60,000 bases of DNA from Phoronis australis (Eukaryota; Phoronida; Phoronidae). This document shows, one piece after another, positions 27,690 through 38,800 of the stretch. Numbering within the stretch: the first letter of the stretch is position 1; every line of letters begins with the position of its first letter. The DNA is taken from positions 921,235-981,234 of the forward strand of contig NMRA01000052.1 in the NCBI GenBank assembly GCA_002633005.1, read 5' to 3'. Both the position numbers and the translations under genes were made by a program. A model generated the notes under the pieces. It did not search any database. It saw only the letters and a program-made list of their open reading frames with translations, and was not told the DNA's origin.

Positions 27690-28480
27690 GGCTTTACCAN
27701 AGCGTCATCTCAAAAGATGGCAGCTTAGACAAAGAGATTGCTTCCAGGATAAGCAAGGTGATTCAAAGGCACTCGGAAGACTGAGAACACGGGTGCTCAA
27801 CGAACACAACATCCGCCTGTCTACAAAAATGAAGGTGTATTCTTCAGTGGTCCTGACCTCTCTGCTCTATGACTGCGGGTCATGGACCCTCTACTGCAGA
27901 CCGCACATCAAGAAACTTGAGAGCTTCCACATGCGTTCTCTTCGCTCCATCCTAGGAATCCGATGGCAGGACCGAATCACCAACCTTGAGGTCCTAGAAC
28001 GTGCCCAGTCACTGAACCAGCATTGAAGCGATGCTACTCAAGGCCCAACTGCGATGGGTGGGGCACATCATCAGGATGGAGGACTACAGAATGCCTCGCC
28101 AGCTTTTGTAAGGCGAGCTGAAGACTGGGAGAAGGAAGCAAGGACGCCCTCGCCTTCGCTACAAAGACACCGTCAAAGCCAACTGAAGTGCCCGGGTGCA
28201 ACATCAAACCCCAAGGAGCTGAAAGCTGTTGCAGGAGTGAGACCAAAGTGGCGAGCCACGATTCGAAAAGCAACTGCCAGTTTTGAGGATGACCGCTGTA
28301 AGAGACTCGAAGCTGCTCAAGAGAAACGCCACTCAGCAGCATCCACCACTGTTACGACGACGGAGTTCCAATGCCCCACCTGTGCTCGACTCTGCGCGTC
28401 AAGACTGGGACTGTAGAGCCATCTTCGTGTACATAGACGATGAGACACACAACCTACGTCATCTTCGGACCCGAGGGACT
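27690..28480 (+). pseudogene. broken non-LTR retrotransposon, 3' end of the reverse transcriptase ORF
   Basis: The translation shows the end of a LINE-type endonuclease/reverse transcriptase: SVISKDGSLDKEIASRISK, then after a frameshift RLSTKMKVYSSVVLTSLLYD with CGSWTLYCR, LRSILGIRWQDRITNLEVL and LLKAQLRWVGHI, then VRPKWRATIRKATASFEDD, ending with the Cys-rich FQCPTCARLCASRLGL tail. These are the usual C-terminal blocks of such ORFs. At least three frameshifts and several stops break it. One base (27700) is N. The catalytic RT domain is absent, so this is a 5'-truncated dead copy. Confidence 0.85.
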
Positions 28481-28972
28481 ACCAACTAGAATTGCATTCC
28501 ACATTATCTCCAAAAACAATAATCATTGCAGTTCGAGTAAAATCCGTGATGATTTTAATTACTTGTTCTCTGTCCAGTGATAATCAAGAAAATGCAAATA
28601 CAATGTCGCCACGACTGAGTTCTAGGCTCTTCATTTTTAGTAATCGATGACCCGAAGCGATTATGAAAATGCAAGCTTGCCGGAAAAGACACAATTGCCA
28701 GGACTGAAATACCTGTATTGAGCATTACACCAGTTAAAATTACTGATACATTGCATGATCATTTGTCTGAAGTCGAATCATAGATTAAATACTCGGAGTA
28801 CTTTATCTACGCTTGCATACCATACCGTATGCGTATTTCTATATTCCCACGGTCATTAGCCAAGTTACACCGCAAAAAGACTGCCATGTTGTTGACAAGA
28901 TGTACACTCCTTAGACAATAAATACATTTACCTCTGCAGTGAGATTTTTATAGTTAGTGTCAGAAAAATAGG

Positions 28973-29270
28973 GTGAAAACAATTTCCACCTGGGTTGAAA
29001 TAGTTTCCACCCAGGTGAAAATAGTTTCTACCCAGGTGAAAATAATTTCCACCTAGGTCGAAATAGTTTCCACCCAGGTGAAAATAGTTTCCACCCAGGT
29101 GAAAATAATTTCCACCTAGGTTGAAATAGTTTCCACCCGGGTGAAAATAGTTTCCACCCAGGTGAAAATAGTTTCCACACAGGTGAAAATAGTTTTCCAC
29201 CCAGGTGAAAATAGTTTCCACCCAGGTGAAAATAGTTTCCACCTAGGTTGAATTATTTTCACCTAGGTGG
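28973..29270. repeat. 21-bp minisatellite, about 14 copies
   Basis: Unit tgaaaatagtttccacccagg with variants (ccacctaggt, aataattt). On the - strand it reads through as a seven-residue repeat GNYFHLG, an artefact of 21 being a multiple of three. Each unit holds CAGGTG or CTAGGTG. It ends about 415 bases upstream of the LRCH start codon. Confidence 0.92.
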
Positions 29271-29685
29271 AAAATGAAAAATGAAAAAATAATTAAACTA
29301 AAGTAGCGATGATACTTTCGGGCCACTGTAGTAACCGTTTTTGACGGAAATTCACCCCCTCGCCGATAATTTTGTCGGAAAGGCGCCGAAGTTCCGTAGA
29401 GCCTCTTCTATGGGAGTACCCTCGGGACCTTGTATGGTATTGTCACTGTTGGCTTCCTCAGTAGATAAAGACAGTGTTTACCTAAAAAATATAAGGAGAA
29501 TTGACATAGGGCTATGTTTCTATGCTTCAACTTCGTGATATTAATTTTTGTCGATGACAACTGAACCTTTTGTTGACGAACCCCGGGATTCGGATCCAAT
29601 GGACTGCCCATCTCGCCATCTGTGAACGGGCACTGTAAACGAAGATGTTTAGCGGAAATGACTAACTGGGTCAGTAATTTTCAAA

Positions 29686-29857
29686 ATGGCGGCCGGTGCT
29701 TGTCGAAGCGGCCACAGTCCTTCTGCACTAAATTGGATAATAGACAGAGTATTTGAAGACGCACAACACACGGGCGAGTTGGATCTGTGTTCTCGGAAGC
29801 TTAAAGATTACCCGAAAATCGCATCAAAATATGATTTATCTGACACTATCCATACGG
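29686..29857 (+). CDS. LRCH: LRCH exon 1, start codon
   Basis: MAAGACRSGHSPSALNWIID and on to ELDLCSRKLKDYPKIASKYD with LSDTIHT. The ATG has A at -3 and G at +4. It matches LSLSGRKLREFPRGAANHDL TDT of LRCH. It ends in phase 1 before gtgagt. The region upstream shows no in-frame extension with family similarity. Confidence 0.88.
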
Positions 29858-32800
29858 GTGAGTAACAAATGAGTGAAGGCCACCGACTCCCGAGACCCGA
29901 GCCGAGATTGCTAAAAATTGACAGTTGATGATTTTGACAAGTTCGTTCTTCCTCAGACTTCACTGATACGTCAGCCTGTTTTTTTTTTCAGAGAACATCT
30001 AGGTAATCAAAAGTTATGTATTTGTGTACAGCGAATGTTGTCATTTTCAATCACAATTTACCTTGTTTTGACAAGTGACTGAAGAAGTCTGTGCATTGTC
30101 ATTGTCACTGTCAGCGTCAATTAAACCTTCCTTTATAGGCTTTATAGCACTGCATAACACGACAACCATAAATTCCTTGAATATCCCATAAAACGAGGAA
30201 GCGATTACTTGGACGTTTCTTAGTACCACAGACAAGTGCGATGTATGAACTCACCCGGTGGTCATGTCCATCAACTCAAGTTTCTTCTACAATGCCATAT
30301 CCGCGCTACTCTGATGACCTGACGTCCCGTGGGAAAATGAAAACAACCACAGCGTGCTCAATACTGAGTTGCCACAACCACCACAAACGCAACTCCCCAT
30401 CATTCTTTATTATTACCTTAAACTGGAATATGATCAGTAGTATCTGACTACTTATCAGTCTAAACACAATGGTTCGGAGGATGTTGCGATTGGTTGTCCC
30501 GACTTTACGTTGTATGTGTAGATCAATAAATGTTCATAACTTGAGCTCATCTAATAAACATGTCATCAAATAGTAGTTACATGTGTTCTAATTTGACAGC
30601 TGATTCCCGGTAGGGTTTGTTTTTTTTTTGGTGTTTCTGATATGAAATTCATAGTTTTAATTAAGGGTAACTAAATACCTGCACCTTTTGTTTATCAAAT
30701 ACCAAACCTTTGATTTAGGCATAGAGCTTCTGATATAACTCCGACATTTGCTGTTTAAGTCATCTATACCTTTTTTTGGTTCAACCAATACCAGGAATTG
30801 AACCAGTGACCCCATGAACCAAAGTCTAGCGTCTAAACCGATATGCCAAGGGAAGATCAACATTTTACCTCCTAGTGAGTGATTTAGAGAGGCTTGTATG
30901 GTTGATGATACAGCCACAAGTCATGGGATGCTACACACTTACCTTGTCCGTTATAGCTGATTGAGGCTTAGTGACAGTAACACAATCTGATGAAAGTCAT
31001 TTACTTACATAGAGCTCAATTTGGTGACCTACAGGTTTCCAAACCGTCTTCAGATAAAAACCTCAGGTCACCTACACATCCAAGCATGTACTCAAAATAC
31101 CGCTTATGAGTCATGCATAGGTAAGATGTGACTATCGTCTGCTGCTGCCTCAGGAGCGGAACATGTGCAGGGATTGGGTATGAAAGGGGATATCAAATTT
31201 TACTAGGCATGCCAGACATTCCGAATTCTCCTTGCTGATCTGGACGTATGTCGATTTTTCACTTTGGGCATTTCATTTATTTGATTTCCTGCTCTTGTCA
31301 ACTTTTACGTCGCTTGTAGGGGCCAACCTCCGCACGAAGTTTCATTGTTTTCTTGACCTCATTTCCTGTTTGGCGACTTTGGAATTTAGCTAGATTGCAC
31401 TTGGCGAAGTTATGTTACGCGTCGAGTTATGTTACATCAGTCACTTGCTTTTGTGGTGAAAGATGGACGTCGCTTTCAAAAACAATATGATCACGACGTA
31501 CACACAGGCTATTTCCTGGATGTTGTTGTGTTGTCCATTGAGAGATGGTGACAAATTCGTTGAAACAAAATTTGCTAAAAAATTTGGTTTACCTGGTGAT
31601 GAAGTGAAATTCATTCTGGTAATATTGGTGTGAACGCAGCCTTGCACAAGTTAAATACATGTGGAAACATTTTTAGTACTGTTTTCGCAAGAGGAGGCAG
31701 TGTGGCCTGGTTGATAAGTGCCCGCTTTCTTTACTCGAGGTCGTGGGTTCAAGTCCCACCATGTCACACTGCTAAACCCTTGAGCCAGGTTTCTAGCTCC
31801 TCAGCTCGGTTTTAACCATATATTAATAAAGCATAAAAATATTTCCAGGTGATCAGTGCAATGGGCCCACATGCGAGGCCTGCGCACGTCTGGTGCAACG
31901 TGTATCAGACCGCCTGCAATTATTTTTTTATTTTATTTTTTTCGCCATGTGGCGGAACTACCTGGCTCCATTTTCTGAGGATTGGTGACTGNTGGTTCAT
32001 CCACTACCAGGAATTGAACCAGTGACCCCATGAACCAAAGTCTAGCGTCTAAACCGTTATGCCAAGAGAAGATCAACATTTTACCTCCTAGCGAGTGATT
32101 TAGAGAGGCTTGTATGGTTGATGATACAGCCGCAAGTCATGGGATGCAACACACCTACCTTGTCCGTTATAGCTGATTGAGGCTTAGTGACAGTAACACA
32201 ATCTGATGAAAGTCATTTACTTACATAGAGCTCAATTTGGTGACCTACAGGTTTCCAAACCGTCTTCAGATAAAAATCTCAGGTCACCTACACATCCAAG
32301 CATGTACTCAAAACACCTCTCATGAGTCATGCATAGGTAAGGTGTGACTGTCGTCTGCTGCTGCCTCAGGAGGCGAACATGTGCAGGGATTGGGTATGAA
32401 TGGGGATATTAAATTTTACTAGGCATGCCAGACATTCCCAATTCTCCTTGCTGATCTGGACGTTTGTTGATTTTTCACTTTGGGCATTTCATTTATTTGA
32501 TTTCCTGCTCTTGTCAACGTATACATCGCATCGTGACCTCATTTCCTGTTTGGCGACTTTGGAATTTAGCCAGATTGCACTTGGCGAGTTTACGTTACGC
32601 GTCGAGCTATGTTACATCAGTCACTTGCTTTTGTGGTGAAAGCTGGACGTCGCTTTCAAAACAATATGATCATGACGTACACACAGGCTATTTCCTCGAT
32701 GTTGTTTGTGTTGTGAGAGATGGTGACAAATTCATTGAAACAAAATTTGCTAAAAAATTTGGTTTACTGGTGATGAAGTGAAATCAATTCTGGTAATATT

Positions 32801-35800
32801 GGTGTGAACTCACGTAGCCTTGCACAAGTTAAATACATGTGAAAACATTTTTAGAATGTTACTGTTTTCGCTATGTGGCGGAACTACCTGGCTCCATTTT
32901 CTGAGGATTGGTGACTGACAGAATTTTGTTTCTGCTGGTGTTCCGAGATGACCAGCTTTAACTTTAATCAGACACCGCCATGTCTTTTCAGAGACGTATT
33001 CTTGACTTTCGCCAACTCAGCCTTTGAAACCTCGCTCCAATCTGGAATTCTCTCCAGCATCATCCTGACCAATGTCTCAAATAAGGTGTTCAAACACTTC
33101 AGAGTTTGAACATTGTTGACACATAAACTTTTTTGAGTCATCAGAGTTTCCAGAATTGTTTTAATTTGCCTGTCTAGAACTTCACCTGGAGGAATGATTA
33201 TGTCCTTCATCTGACTGAGAGTCGTTTTTCTTTTTGAGTATATGACACGCTAGAAATAACTCATCTAGCTGTTAAGTATATATATTCTCTGAGGCTTTGC
33301 ACTTCTGCACTAGTGAGATTTAATTATTTTTCGAAAATAATTGCGTGGAGCGTAACACCAAATTTCTGACATTTGTCTTAAGTCACTCACTTGAAAAAGA
33401 CTCCTGTGCTCTGCAATGCTCATAGATTCATTACCCTTGAAAGCATTCATGTCATTTTGCAAATTTTTCATTAATCTTTTATGTTACAGTCTGTCGACAG
33501 TTGTATTTATCATGCATTAATTATAATAGAAAGGCTTGTGTGGACACAACTTTGCATCTATTGTGAGTGCTTCATAAAGTCAGGGAAATCGGTGTTCAAT
33601 AGGTCTGAATTGATTTATCCCAGTGTTATCGTATCACAGTTATGCTCCACATGAACCATATAGCAGGGATCGCTTCCACTAAAACGGTGAAAGTATGGAT
33701 CAAAGCTTTCAGTGTAAATGTTTATGTTCTCGCCTTTAGTTTTGTACCAGCTGGTGAAATCAGATTGTTATTGGAAACTAATACCTGTGACCTTTGCTAT
33801 TGTGTTTCAGGTACTTTTGTTATTCTATCTGACAGCAGAATAGGGCTTATTGGGGTATGCCTTTAATCTCAACCAGTTAATGTGCTGAAGTGAAATTAAT
33901 AAAAGTCTCCCCTGCTACATAGGATCTTTCATACTAACTTAACTCCCATATGAGCAGAGGGTCAATGCAAATTATGAAGTTAGTTGAACCATTTATTCCA
34001 GCTTGGGTAGTTAATAGCATCGAAGTAAACAGTAGGTCACACTGTCATCGTCAAAATAATCGCAAGGTAACACTGATGCATTAGGTGACGTTTGAGGTAG
34101 TCTGAGAATTTTTTTTCTCGTCCCATGGGCTCTTAGATTTCTTTAATGTGACAGCTGGAGAACATTTACCTGTGATTATTGACATAAAACTTTTCTAATT
34201 TGACTTGTGATTATTTGAGAAAAATTTTCGCAAGTGTTAGCGAAGACACTGTCCTTTGATTGTTGATGATAACAGTGGCCCTGGTGATAACTTCAGCTAG
34301 ACTAAAGTTGACCGTTCATACCGCACCACAGCGTCAATGCTTCGCAGATAGCTAGTGCTGTAAACTTTGATCTAGGACCAAAGTTAAGCATTCATACTGA
34401 CCTCAACTCCCCAAAACATGAATGTGTGTGAAAGGGCCTTATGAAATACCCTCGAAACCTTCTCCTAAGTTCAAATTTGAATGCATTTTTGAGACTTGAC
34501 TTAGTATTATTGCGATGGATTCAAACTCCATGGTGCACTGATATATAAAATTGTTGAATCTCTTTGGTATGGTGACTCTCCAGCTTTAAAATAACCTAGC
34601 AAACTTTTATCCACATTCACCACATTTAGATAGCGTTTTTTAATCCATTTACTTGTAAGTTTGTATTGCTTATAAACACAAAAATAGCCATACTTTGTAA
34701 CCACACATTTCTCGTTTTTTCTCATCCCACATTCTAGTGGAAGGTCGTGCATTTTTGTGTCTGTGGTGACCTTGGGCGCAACAGTTCCTCTGCGAAATTT
34801 GAAGCTTGCATCTTCGTAAGGTGATACGCCTAAAAAGCCTTTTGTTGTGACGGTCTCCTCAATCTGATGTGATGAAACTTATTATAAAATTTCGCCAGTT
34901 TTAATTTATGAAAAGGACAGTATTATTGTACATTTCTTAGTGACCAGATTTAAATACGCTTGTTTCTTCAAATTAACAGACACGCCTCCTAATTTTTGGA
35001 AAATTTAATTCTTAACTAAATGTAATTTCATTTTTAATCGATTCTTATTTTCTTTTACACTGAGATAAAGGATGTTACACTTGAATCTGTAGTTTGTTTG
35101 CTTATGGACGGTAAATTGCATATTTTGTTGCCACAGAATGCTGTAAATTCTGAATCTGGAAGAAGTACTATTCAGGTTTGTTTGTGTCGAGGATTTTTGC
35201 GATAAGGAGATATTATTATGATAAGTGTTAAAAGCCTTCATCGTGTGATTGGACTAATAATTTATCACCTGTTTTGTGTTAGCGTTATTTCAGGCAAGTT
35301 TTAATTGACATGTTATAAACAGCCCTTGGATAGTCCATTCATGTTGGCGAGGGCTTTCAAAAAAATTTTTATCTGGGATTAGACTAGTCAAATAAATCCT
35401 CCCATTCAGTTTAAGCTACTTAGTGAGTAAAAAATCTTTGATCTTTAAAAGTATCAGCCAACGCTTAGGTCTGGTCATCTATTTATCACGTGACACAATG
35501 TGGCGGACAAGTATCACAAACAACATTTGGGGAAATTTTCACCAGTTGCATGATGGGAAAAATAGAAAAATGGGAATTTTTGGCCATTATTTTGGGGTGT
35601 AATATGTCAAGAATTACTGTAGATGTTCTTCATCTATTTTAGCTGCCAGGCTAGTTTCATGTTTTCAATTTAGAAAACATTAGTTCCTCTGAATCTGATT
35701 TAAACTGGCACAGTCGTTCAACTGTTCCACCACCAGTGACCTGGAATTGAGGGACCAGCCTATTCATTATCCTACCTCGCGCTTAACGACTGCTGGTATT

Positions 35801-38800
35801 TAAAAAAAACGAGTGCTGGTCGAGATTTTTGTTCTGGATTTTGCAATTTCGAGATGGGAAATGGACCCAAAGTATAAAACTGTTGAGCTGATGTTCGAAC
35901 AATTACCGACCTGGGAAATGCAAAAGGTTGACTATTGAAAAGAGGGAACCTTGGAGATGTGATTTGGAAGGGAGCGTTGCAAAATTTTAGAACAGCGACA
36001 TTTATTTACAAATAGTACGCTTTATGAAAGGTTTCCTATAGTTTCATTCAGAGCTAACTACTTTTCACGGAAATAACGCATGCGCAATAAATAGCAAAAT
36101 CTTGCTGTTCCATCATGTATTCAGTTGTCATTATAGCTATATAAAAGGAATGTAGAGGACCAATTTTATGCTGGCGAATTACACAATACTTCGAACAGAC
36201 GACTATGCAGTCATTGATAACGAAACTTAAGTTTAATTTTGAGTATAGTTTTTCCCTGTTGTACGCAGTTCATGTAATAAAGTCAAGAAGCACCATTGAA
36301 TGAAGCGATTCCATCAATTGGGACGGAATAAGAGTTTTATTTTGTGTTGAAATTTGCGAAGTTAAGCAAAAACTACAAACGAAGTGATAGTAGAGAGTAT
36401 GCGTATGTTGATGAGTTGTTTACTAGAAAGTATGGCAGGGAAATAAACTGTATTCACCCGTTAAAATATTTGGACTTTTCCCGGTGACCCAGGTGACCTA
36501 TTTTCCATACGTAAAAAAATGTGTTATGTGTCTTCACCATGTTGTCAATCAAATCTAAAACCACTGGGTAACCAAGGGTCAGTTTTCTGTTCTTAGAAAG
36601 GAAAAGGAGACCCACTAAGCATGATAATTTTGTTGAAGATAGAACAGAAACTTGCACTATCTTCATAAATCGCCATTATTTCGAACACCAGAAGACAATC
36701 TGGAGTCTGGGGACATCACAGTTCAACACGAACTGGGAGTTTAAACTTAGAAATTGAATCTGAAGCTAATAGAAATTTAAACAATTCCTAGAATTCCTGA
36801 CTTTGACCTGTAATCTTTGGTTGTTGAAACTGTTGACTGGGAATTTTCCCTGTGTTTAAGGCCGACTACCATTTCACTTTTGATTCATGAATGCTTGTAC
36901 CTTTCCTGGGTAACCAGGTGCATCAGCTGGTGGTGGGACCATGCTACTGCACAGACCAATAAAGCCAAATTATCCACCCATCACAGTACTTGAGGTGGGA
37001 AGAATACTCTCCAGAGGTAATTCTACCAATATCACAAAACCAAGAGTACCTGCCCAAGACGATACCTGAAAGGGTAAAATGACTGCCCAACTTGGTGCTG
37101 TGTCCCAACCAGTCCCTCCTCTAGGACTACTCTTGTTACCTTGATAGGTGTTTCGCAGTTTCCAAACTAATTTTTGAAGGTTGTTCCTAAAGGAGCATAC
37201 TACTGTGGTGAATTTTGAAGTAGTTGCTAGTCTGTTGTGCTGTTTTATTGAGATTAGTTTAGTAAGTTAACAGGAAAAAATATTTTCTTAACAGAGTTAT
37301 GTAAAGCAGCTCTTGTAATGCAATATTTGGGTTCACTGTACTGTGCTGAAGTGTGGTGAAGTTCAAGCAGATCTGACACTAAACATGAAGTGTCTGGTTT
37401 ATGTTAGGAAAGAGCCTGTACATCACCAGAATGAACACTGTGGCTAATAGGTACTACTGGTTGAGGCCACTCTAAAATGATTGATGTGAATGATGGGAAA
37501 CAAACTTAAAAAGTTGTGTTCAGGTGAGCATTACCCCTCCTTCCAGGAACAAGGTGAATGAGTCCCAACAATGGTGTGGAGACTGAAGTTTGTTGCAACT
37601 TGACATCTCTGCAACAAGTTAATGCACCTCGTTGATGTTGTGTAACTCGCCTCCCATCAACTTTCCCTGACGAAACTTCTTGTATGGACAGAAAAGGTGT
37701 CATGAATGCACTTTCTTTGGCAATGGTCTGATATAACGTGCCCAAGTTTTGTGAACCAATTTGATGCCCGTTATTCAGTGGAGAAAACTGGTTCTCAAAT
37801 GCCGCGGCGGCGGGCACGTTATATCAGACCATTACCCTTTCTTCTCATCATGTGCTGAGTGACTTGCTTCTTGTCACTGTCTTGGCATTGAACAGATGTC
37901 AGGTTTGTTGTGGGGAGCTCAGCTGATCAAGGACGACTTGCCCATGAGAGAACTTGTGTTGGGGTAGATGGGGGATATAGTTTTAAGTACAATTGAGATA
38001 TTATCTTCATTCCAACTGGACATTTAACTGCAGTTATTACAAGTGATACATGTTGTTTTCCTTCCTGTGAATCGTCTTCAATGGTCATAGGTAGAGTTTT
38101 CGTAATTCAAAGGCGTATTGCCAACACTCGTTAGTACTACAAGGTTTACGTGACCGTTGAATGCAGTAGTAGTTTTCATTGGTTAAAACACTAGCGCTTT
38201 AGCCAGAGATGTCACTCAAAGTGCCTGTATTTAGCAAAAATTAACGTGAAAGCACCTACACTCACAGAAACAAAGGCCTTTGTGCCTATATCCCAGATGT
38301 CTCTCATTTGAAGTAAGCAGTCTGACTGCGAGAAAAAGTGCCCTGTGAAAACCTTAGCAGTTAGGGGGTAACTTAACCGTCTTTAAACTCCAGCGAAAGT
38401 GACAGTAATGTTGTTTTTGCTACTGAGGAAAGAATTTGCAAAACCACTAGCATGTTAGCTGGTTTTTGAAGGGATTTTTGGTGTTTGTGATTTTTACATC
38501 CTCGCCTGGACTGAAAGGTCAGAGAATGGTTGGCATCTTCCCACATTATGAATTGTTATAAATTCAGGGTTTACTCAGTACAGTACCCTCTTGTTGTTAA
38601 TAGAGACAGGTTGATTGCAATTCTATGACTGATTGCACAGGTAAAGCTTCTTTATCTGGTTTCGTCTAATAAAGTACCAGTTTCCTGTTACTGTGATTAA
38701 ATAACACTTGGAAATGCAATCTCATTGTTTGCTAATAATTTGAAGTCATGCTGGCCTGATGCCTTTAAGCTATGTTTACATGTTTTTATGCATGCAACAC

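Larger units (their letters stand above)
26768..29685. other. head-to-head intergenic region between CHIC and LRCH
   Basis: Just under 3 kb separating the two divergent start codons; it should contain both promoters and 5' UTRs. It holds a LINE pseudogene (27690-28480) and a 21-bp minisatellite (28973-29270). No TATA box or CpG-dense stretch stands out clearly enough to mark a start site. Confidence 0.6.

Noticed and set aside
28928-29242. 104-residue ORF on the - strand made of GNYFHLG-type repeats
   Set aside because: It is the translation of the 21-bp minisatellite; any such array reads open when the unit is a multiple of three and lacks stops. No flanking exon signals support a gene.
37506-37817. 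103-residue - strand ORF
   Set aside because: Overlaps the perfect inverted repeat and matches nothing known; most likely chance.
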